The notes under the pieces are model-generated. The model ran no database searches, was not told the DNA's origin, and saw only the letters and a list, made by a program, of their open reading frames with translations. Position numbers and translations under genes: made by a program. DNA of 64,000 nt from Pseudofabraea citricarpa. Taxonomy: Eukaryota > Ascomycota > Leotiomycetes > Helotiales > Dermateaceae. Where the stretch lies: the NCBI GenBank assembly GCA_029641185.1, contig JAPWGK010000039.1:62001-126000 (forward strand), written 5' to 3'. Of the stretch, positions 55,236 through 64,000 are shown piece after piece (within the stretch, counting starts at the first letter, position 1; every line of letters starts with the position of its first letter).

Positions 55236-58200
55236 TAATATAAATATTTCTAAAGATATTATTACTCTTATTATTAATAAAGATATTAATTCTTTTAATA
55301 CTAGTAACTTTAATTATATTAATAAAGCTATTAATTAATAAACTAAGAATATAAGTATAAATATTAATAATAATTCTTATATTAAAAATAATAACTAAGA
55401 AGAAAAAAAAGAAAAAAAATTTCTTTTTATTTTCTTATCTTATAAAATATACTCTTAGTAAGAGATTCTTATATACCTAAAGAATATTCTAAAATATTCT
55501 TTTAGTCCTAATAATATCTAGATCTTTTTATTTTTAAAGTAATTATATTATAATATTTTTAGTATTACTTTTACTTTTTTATTATCTTCTAGAAAGCTAA
55601 AAGCTTTTATAAAATTATTCTTATATTCTTTTTATATTAAAAGAGCTTTTTTTATATCTATTATATTACTTAATTATTTTTATTCTTTAGATAATAGATA
55701 TTATTCTTATATTATTAGTTTTAATTACTTAAAATATTATATTTATATAAGTAATTTATTCTTAACTTATATAATCTTAGCTAATATTATCTTAGCTTAA
55801 GTATCTTAATAAACTAGATATTTTTATTCTTAAGATTCGAAATAAGATATTTATATTATATTATCTTTATAATACTAAGAATAAAAAGAATAAAATAACT
55901 AAGGAATTAAATAAATACTTAAGCGACCTTTAAATTTCGGTTAATATTATATACGATTTAAAATAAATTATACTAGTAATTTATAATCGCTTTTATAAGA
56001 AGGATTTTCTATTATTTCCTAAGGGTTACTTAGAGTTTTATAAAGCTTATAAAAAGTATAATAAAGCTTTAGAAGTCCTTAAGAAAGCTAATTATATAAA
56101 GAAAAAGCTTATTACTAATACTTCTATTATTATTATTCTTATATTTATTTTTATTATTACTTTTATTAAACCTAATAATAATAATAATTAAAATAAATTA
56201 ATTCGCTTTTATAATAATTTTAATAAGTTTAAGAAATCTACTAAGAAAATTTTATATATAATCTAGAAGTCTTAGTAAGAAATTCTTTTATATTTTACTC
56301 TTATAAAGTTTTTACTTAAGTATTTATAATAATAAATTATTTTTAGGTTTAAAGTTCTTATTTTTTAATATCTAATCTTATATATAATTATATATTTAAA
56401 TAAATAAATAAATTTATACTTATAAAATTAAAATATTATTTTACTTAATAATTTATAATATTTTTATCTTATATTTATATAAATTTTATTTAAAATTATT
56501 TAAAGAATTATCTAGGTAAACTTCTTAATAATACCTAAAATATTTAATATATACTTAGTAAAAACTCTTAGAGTTTTATTATTACTTTTAATTCTTAAAA
56601 GACTTTTTATAATTTAAGAACTCTTTTTTCTTTCTCCTAATATATTAGTTATCCTTTAATTATAAAAAAAAAAATAAATAAAAAAATAATACTTAAATTA
56701 AAAAATTAAAATTAAACTTTAAATAAATAATATATAAAAAGAATAATAATAATATAAAAGGAAATTTATTAGTAAAATATTAAATAAAAGGAACTACTAA
56801 AAGATATTTAAACCTTAAACTAATTATAATTCTTTCTTTAAAATATTAGGTATTAAAATACTATAAATTAAGCTATAAATAAAGAAAATATCCTAAAGAG
56901 AAACGTTTTACTCTTAGTCTTTTACTTATTATTATTAATATATTATAGCTAATTTCTTATCCTATTATTATTATTAGCTTCTTTTTATATAAAATTAATT
57001 CTTATTATTTATTAAGTTCTTATTATCTAAAAATCTCTTTCGTATAAGTAGCTTATATAATTACTTAGGATTATATAATAAGAGCTTTTTCTAATACTTC
57101 TTTTTTAATACCTCTAATAATTATATTAATCTTATTATTATTAGCTTCCTTTAAAAAGGTTTCTTATATATTATCTTATTAATTTATCTTAGCTAATACT
57201 TAAGAAGTTAACTTAAGATTATTAAGTTACTTTTATAATTATAAGAGTAATTTTAAAGAACTAAGTAAGTTATTAGTAAGCTTTATCTTAGGGCTTAGTA
57301 AAAGCTTATTAGGGTTTCTAAGGTCTAAATATATTAGTATTCTAATAATAGTTTTATCTTCTAAAAGCTTAATATTATTAATAAGAATATAAATATTTTT
57401 TCTTTAAATAAATTTCTTTAATTTATATCTAATATAAGTATTATAAAAAGATATTATATTTATTTTACTAAGCTAATAAGTATTCTTTTTATTATTTGCT
57501 TTTAAGATTATATATAAGTCTTTTTACCTAAAATTAAGCGCTTATTATTTTAATATATTAGCTTCTTATATAATATTAAATATAAGGATAATATTCCCTT
57601 TAAGAAATAATTCCTTTTATAAGATATAATTATAATTAATAGCTTCTTTTAATTCTTAGTATTTATATTATTTTATTAATAGAACCTCTAGTATATATTT
57701 ATTATAAATTTTAAGTTACTTAATATATAAAATAATTAAAGACTTTTTATTTATTTTCTTAATTAGATTTTATCTTAGATATTATTATATTAGGTATTTA
57801 CTTTTAATAATAAGTATAATCTTAAAATTAAATTATAAATAAAATATAATAAACCTTATAAGAGCTTTTATTATAATATTATCTATAAAATAAATCTTCT
57901 TAATATATCTTAGCTAATTCTTAAATATTTTATTTATAATCTTAGAAAGAATTACTTTTATATTAAAGTAATCTCTTTTAATTAAGTCTTAAGTATAAGG
58001 ATTATAAGTATTTACTTATACCTTAATAAACTTAAGCTTAAATATAAGATTATTAAGGCTTCTCTAGTTCTTAGGTCTTTTATTAATAATAAGTATCTTA
58101 AATATACTATAAATATAAAGAATATTCTCTTTAATAAAAGTAATAATATAAGTAAAATTTATCTTAGAAATAATATACCCTATAATTATATCTAATACCT

Positions 58201-58789
58201 TCTTATATATATTAATAATAAAAGACTTACTTATACTTAATAAGAGATTAATAATATCTAGATATTATTTATAATATATATATAATATTCTAGTTATATA
58301 AATTATCTTATAAGTAATATTATATAACTTAAATTAATACTAGGGATATAATATTATATATACTTTTACTTATTTATAATAGCTTTTCTAAAAATAATAT
58401 TTTATTACTTTTATATATATTATCTCTTATCTCTTATATATCTTCCTATTATATAACTTCTTAATAATATTTATTTATTCTTTTAGATTATTAATAATAT
58501 ATTATTTATATTAGCTCCTAATAAGCTTCTTTTATAATATATTTTAGTATACCTAGAATCTTATAATATATTATTAAAATATTAATTATTTTTTATATCT
58601 AATATTACTTAGTTTTTTAAGAGTTATAAGAAATATTATAATTTATTTTAACTTAAGATTTTATTTACTCTAGAGAATAATACTTATTTTAGTATTTAAG
58701 TAGATATAAGATCTTAAAATAAGTATTATTTAAAGAAAGCTAAGTTAAAAGATAATATAATTATTAATCTTTTCTTTTTATTTTTTATC

Positions 58790-59620
58790 TTTAAGTTTCT
58801 CTTTTATAATAAGATAATAAGATAATATATTTATAGTTTTATTCTTTTTACTAAATATATATATAACCTTAAAGTTAAATAGCTAAATCTAAGTAATTTA
58901 TCTTATTAATAATATATTAGATATATTTAAAATAATATTATTAAGCTAAGTAATAAGTATATTAATATTTATTTTAAGAATAAAATATACTCTAATAATA
59001 TATTCTTTTATTTTCTTAAGTATCTTAAGAATACTTTTATACTTATATTTAATAATATTATAATTATATTTAACTAAATTTTATATTCTTAACTTATATT
59101 TACTTAGATATTTTTTTTTATTTTTATTATTTTATAAGAGTATATCTCTTTAGTTATCTAAACTTATATTAATAATAATATAAATTATTTTTACTCTAAG
59201 CTTATAATTAATTATAATAAGATAAAGAACTTTTACTAACGTTTTAATAAGCTTTAGTTTAGCCTTTTAATATCTTTTATTTTACTTAAATATTATATTC
59301 TTCTTTAATAAATTATATAATAATTTTATAATAAATATAAAAGTTTTAACCTAGATATAATAATATATATAAATTCCTAAGAAAATATAAATCTCTTTAG
59401 TATTAGTTAAATCTAATTAATTAATTAGCTTTATAATCTTTATATTAATAAGTAATTTACCCTTAGGATTATAAACGAATCTAATAATTTTAATATCTTT
59501 TATATAAAACTTAAACTTAAGACTAATAATTAAATTTATCTTCTTAAGCTTAAGTAATATCTTACTAAGGTTTTATATATATTTTATTATAAATTATTAA
59601 ACTCTTAGAAGAACTTCTTT
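58790..59620 (-). mobile_element. Ty3/gypsy retrotransposon pol relic (reverse transcriptase end plus RNase H)
   Basis: On the minus strand, about 59620 down to 59340 reads LSKILLKLKKINLIIS, FVYNPKGKLL, then LDLTNTKEIYIFLGIYIYYYI. The Pro and Trp positions of the gypsy pattern (NWPxPTNxKEVxxFLGxxxYYRxW) are changed to Leu, Asn or a stop. From about 59230 to 58790 the frame continues as RNase H: IIYIIINISLDN, KYKLRI, then LKILKKIKEYIIRVYFILKININ (the YGVxFxLETDAN block), TQIxLFNFKVIYI. Stops fall where Gln or Trp is expected (CAA or TGG turned to TAA or TAG), the RIP signature. The element surely extends to both sides, but limits and LTRs could not be fixed. Confidence 0.78.
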
Positions 59621-61263
59621 ATTATTATATTATAAATAAGATCCTTTAATATTAATATTATTAAAGAATAATTTAATAATATAAGGATTTAGGAAAAAGA
59701 ATATTTTAGATATAATATATATAAACTAAGCTATTAAATTTATTATATCTTATATAAAAGTAATAGCCTTTAGTAATCTAATATTATTTATAAAGAAAAT
59801 AATTAAGTTTTTATTTTACTTAGCTAATAAAATCTAATTATAACTAAAGAATAAATCGATTAAGCTAATAATTTAAAGATATATAAACTCTTTTATAAAA
59901 GAATCTTCTAATAAAAGAAGATTAATATCTTTAATTATTATTATATTATACTTTATAGTTATACTTATAAGTTTATATTTATTTAGTTTCTCTTTTATTA
60001 CTAAGAATTATAAGTTCTTATATAACTTATAATAGCTTTCTAGTATATTATTAATAATATACTTACTTATTATCTTATATATAATTTTATAAAACCCCTT
60101 AGTAATTAGAAAGTTTTATATCTATTATATTTTATATAATATTATTTTAATCTTTTATAGCTTAGTAACTTTTAGTTTTATAAGTTTTTTTTTTATTTAA
60201 TTAAATAAGAATATTTCTTTCTTATTATAAAATATCTCTTAGAATATTTCTTTCTCTTTTAAGGTTAATATATTACTTATAAATAAGCCTTATATTCTCT
60301 TTAATATAAGTTTTTAGCCCTTTAGAAACTTCGTATATTAAGGCTTAAACTAATTATTATAAGAACCTAGAATAAATAATAGCTTTTCTATTAACTTAAT
60401 AATTTCCTTTTAATTATTAAGATTAAATAACTTAACTCTTATATCTTTTTTAAGATTTATAAGTTTTATCTTTTAAGTTTTTTACTTATAAAAAGTTAAG
60501 ATTTCTCTTTTATATTTTATCTTAAAAGAAGAAAATATTATATTTTTATAAAATACTTATAACCTTAATAATCTTTTAAGACTAATAATATATAAACCGC
60601 TTTTTAAAAAGAAAAAGTTTTATAAAATTACTTTTATTATTTTTTTACTTTTAAGTATTTTAAGCTTACTTTCTAGTATTAAGATTTTTAAGAGAACTAA
60701 TAAAATACTTAGTAAGCTTCTAGTAAATATTTATTAAATTCTCTTAAGTCTTAGAGTTTTAACTAAGAAGACTTTCTTAAGCTTATAATTTAGCTTAAGT
60801 ATATCTTAAATCTTCTTATATTTCTTTTATCTTAATAATAAATATAATAAAATATTAGCTTTTTTATTTACGTTTATATTTATAAGTATATTATAGCCTT
60901 TTATTATTTTCCTTTTATTAGGTTTATTTTTTTTCTCTTATAATAAGATTTCTTATATATATTTAAGAGATTTATTTATATATCTTTTAACTTATTTCTC
61001 TTATAGTAGATTAATATCTAGTTTTCTAAGTTACTTTTAAAGTCTAAGTTATTTTTTAGATTTTATTATTATATTACTTAGGTCTTAAACTTATAAGTAA
61101 TAATATAAAAATATAAAAGCTTAATCTTATTAATATTATTATTAGCTATAATTTATATCTTATAATCTTTTTTTAAGCTTTATTTTAAGCTTACTTTTAT
61201 CTTATATATAAATAATTACTTAAGTATTAAGTTATAACTTAATTATTATATTATATAAATATT

Positions 61264-64000
61264 ATAATAAGACGATAAATATTAGGGTATATTCGAATCT
61301 ATAATATTATAAATATAACTAATAGCTAATATAATATATATAATTATATATAAGATATATTTAGTAATTAAATTAATAATTATAAAAGTAAAAGATAAAA
61401 GAAATAATTAATTAATTATAATAATAAAATATAAATAATTATATATAACTCTTAGAATACTTAAAGAATACTTATAAAGCTTTTATATAATAATACCTAA
61501 GATAATAATAATTCCTTATAAAAGTAAAGAAAATAATAAAATTAAGTATATAATTTTATTATATTTATCTCTTATATAATAGTTTTTCTTATAATATTAT
61601 TAGATATCTTTTATCTTTAATAAATTAAAGTTAAGATATAAGATATATATCTCTTATAACTCTAGGTTATTATAATTCGCTCTTTTAATTATCTCTTAAA
61701 AGATAATCTTATAACTCTTAGATTATTTTTCTCTTATAATAAATAAACTTATATTTCTCTAATAAATACTCCTAATAACTAGTTAAGTTATTCTTAGCTC
61801 GGATTTCTTATAAGAATTATTACTCTTAATATAAAATTAAGCGTTTTAATTATAGAAAATCTTTTAACTTAAGATATAAAATTATAATTTTCTTTTCTTT
61901 TTATTTAGATATATTATAAATTCTAATATTTATTATTTTTACCTTTTAAAAATTAATTTAATATTATATTTTTCCTTTTAATTATAATTATAATATTTAT
62001 CTTTTATTATATAAAAAAAGAATACTTTAGTCGAATTATCTCTCGCCTATAAATTCCTTTATTTCTTTTATTCGAACTAAAATAAAATATTTTTATAACT
62101 TTAACTTTATAATATTTTATTAAGTCTCTATTATTTTCTTCTTTTATTCTCTAATATATTTATTTCTTCTTTTTTAGACCTAATAAATCTTTTTATAATT
62201 TTTATTCTTAGTTCTTAAATTATTTATTATTAATTTTATTATATAAGTTAATAATATATATTAATCTACTTTTATATTAATTATTTCTTATATTATAGTC
62301 TTAATCTAAGTATAAAACTCTTAATCTTATTCCTAAGAAGTTAACTATAAATTATTTTAATATAATAAGTTTATTTTATTTTCTCTTATTATCTTTTATA
62401 AGAGCTTAATAAAAGTTCGTATAATTAATTATAAGCGCTTATATTAAATATAAGAACTTATTATTATTATAAAAGATAATATATATACTAGTATTCTTTT
62501 ATATAATTTCTTTATTTTATCTTATTTTATAAAAGTTTTATTAGATTATCTTATAAAAGATAAATAATATTTTATTAAGGTATTTTATACGCTAAGTAAT
62601 TATAAGAATATTTATTATTTTAAATAAATATATATCTTAAATTATTATATCTAAGCTTAAGCTAACTTTTATATAAATTATTTTTATCCTAAAAAAGAAA
62701 ATAATTATAAATACTAATAAGTTAGTAAATATATACTTTAATTTAATTTTAATACTCTTAGATTTTATTATCTTATATAATACTTTTAATAAACTTAAGG
62801 ATAAATTTTATCTTATTAAATAATAAGTTATCTTTAAGTTAATAATAAAATATTAGTATAAATTTTATATAAAGCTAAGCTTACTTAAATATTCTTTTAC
62901 CTTTAATAATTCGATTATCTCTAATAATCTAAAAGATATATAACCTATAAAATAAAATACTATTAGTAAAATAATATAATAATAAGCTAAGACTCTTATA
63001 ATCCTAAAATATAATTACTTTTTATTTAATATACTTAATAATAAAAATAAAATAATTACTTTTATTTTTAAAGTTTTATATAATATATTTCTAGAAGAAA
63101 ATTCGTTCTAAGTACTAAAAGATATATATTATAAATTAAGTTTACCTAATAATACTTAAAATCTTTTACTAAAATACTACGATTATTTAATTATTATTTA
63201 TAAGTTTTATTATATTATTTTTATAGAATTTACGTTTTTTTTTATAAGTTTCTTAGCTTTCTTATTTATTATCTAATAATTAACTTTAGTCTTAGGAGAA
63301 AATTCTAAGTTAAAAAGATAAAAAAAAGATTATATTAGATATCTTATTTAACTTCTTAAATAAAAATAAATTAAAAGTAAAAAAATATATTTACGATCGC
63401 TTAAAAAAGATCTTAGCTTTATAAAAGAATTTTTATACTAAGGAGTAAGAAAAAAAGCTTTAGTTTATTAATTATCTTCTAATAAGTTTATTCTTTTATT
63501 TTATAAGATTTTACTAAGTATTAACTAAGTATTTATAAAACTTAATATATAATATAAAAAACTTATTTTATATTTATTAAAAGAAAAAAGTTATTATTAA
63601 TAATCTTAAGTTTATTTAAAAGAAATTTCTAAAGTTTATAAATATTATCTTAGAAGATTAAATTTATAGGTTAAAGTAATATATAAATTTTATAGTTAAA
63701 AAGATTATTCTAGTAACTCCTAAGTTAAAGGATAATTAATTATTAAGTAATATAAGCTTTTTATTTATTAGTATTTTAACTTCTAATTATTAGACTAAAT
63801 TATAAAGTCGAGCTTTAACTTAGTCTTTTACTTTTAATATTAGGATTATATTACTTATTATTTTAATTAAATTAAAAGGAGATTAATCTAATATTTTAGT
63901 TAAGAAATATAAGTAATTATACTATTAAGTTAAATTATATTTATCTTTCTTAGTAAAAGAAAAAAATAATAAGATTATAACTTTAAAAAACCTAGTTATA
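61264..64000. repeat. Direct repeat copy 2, running off the window
   Basis: The second copy of the block at 52488-55235. It is still matching at the last base of the window, so its true length is unknown. The gypsy pol relic lies between the two copies. Confidence 0.85.

Larger units (their letters stand above)
49945..64000. mobile_element. AT-rich, RIP-like transposon block
   Basis: From about 49945 to the window end composition changes abruptly: long A/T runs dominate, TpA is very frequent, and CpA/TpG are scarce by eye. No ORF of length survives. Relics of mobile elements are readable (see the gypsy pol and the direct repeats). This is what repeat-induced point mutation leaves in repeated DNA of filamentous ascomycetes. 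The boundary lies inside a flavin dehydrogenase gene. Confidence 0.88.

Noticed and set aside
52488..64000. Calling the two >2.7-kb direct copies LTRs of one element
   Set aside because: The length is far above usual LTRs, no TG...CA ends or target duplications were seen, and the right copy is cut by the window edge.
49945..64000. Mitochondrial DNA insertion or centromere as an explanation for the AT-rich block
   Set aside because: No mitochondrial genes are readable, whereas gypsy RT and RNase H with RIP-type stops are.

Overview
This window is nuclear DNA of a filamentous ascomycete (Pezizomycotina). The genes are compact, with 45-105 bp spliceosomal introns (GT donors such as GTAAGT, AG acceptors) and typical fungal families: an NRPS-like reductase, Zn2Cys6 and NmrA regulators, a NACHT-esterase, SCAP, and an AT-rich block that looks RIP-mutated. 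A leotiomycete/Helotiales-like source is a guess from general appearance only. Coordinates and exon structures come from reading splice sites and checking that the frames close; no search was run.

Layout. (1) 0.3-12 kb: a three-domain adenylate-forming reductase (373-3849, +), an APC-family amine/amino-acid permease (5515-7140, -), a Mep/Amt ammonium transporter (8135-9645, -) and a Zn2Cys6 regulator (10592-11935, -). Together they resemble a small metabolite/nitrogen cluster, though the grouping is inferred. A DUF4202 protein (12324-12908, +) is divergent from the regulator, and a hypothetical gene (13321-14239, -) shows a reading-frame switch.
(2) 15.4-21.3 kb: the most unusual part. This is a graveyard of sheared, internally amplified pieces of housekeeping genes for translation and splicing: 40S protein S9/uS4, SmD1, 60S eL8, the GTPase Nog1 and 60S eL19. 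Several pieces keep their introns. The S9 piece has a 70-bp triplication, and the eL19 3' exon is repeated six times. A gene for a secreted cysteine-containing protein (16474-17160), followed by a diverged second copy of its domain, sits inside this mosaic.
(3) 21.5-40 kb: ordinary genes with long low-complexity intergenic stretches: SCAP (23181-26693, -), an SDR (29517-30614, -), a possible small protein at 32.4 kb, a 20-bp minisatellite, a metallophosphoesterase (34032-34919, -) and an esterase-NACHT STAND protein (35396-38684, -).
(4) 39.5-49.9 kb: an SDR with a damaged or shortened 3' part (39541-40699, +), a cytochrome b2-type L-lactate dehydrogenase (40798-42394, -), the Fe-S scaffold ATPase Cfd1 (43865-44900, -), two convergent NmrA-like genes (46074-46988 + and 47467-48521 -), and a 5'-truncated lactate monooxygenase-like gene (49244-about 49940, -).
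(5) 49.94-64 kb: extremely AT-rich DNA with no intact ORF. It holds a minus-strand Ty3/gypsy reverse transcriptase-RNase H relic whose conserved residues are interrupted by stops of the kind RIP makes, and two direct copies of a repeat of at least 2.7 kb, the second running off the window.

How it fits together: the left part is gene-rich with metabolite and nitrogen functions. The 15-21 kb mosaic looks like DNA-level (not reverse-transcribed) capture and tandem amplification of housekeeping-gene fragments. The right end is a silenced transposon block whose edge has cut into a flavin dehydrogenase gene.
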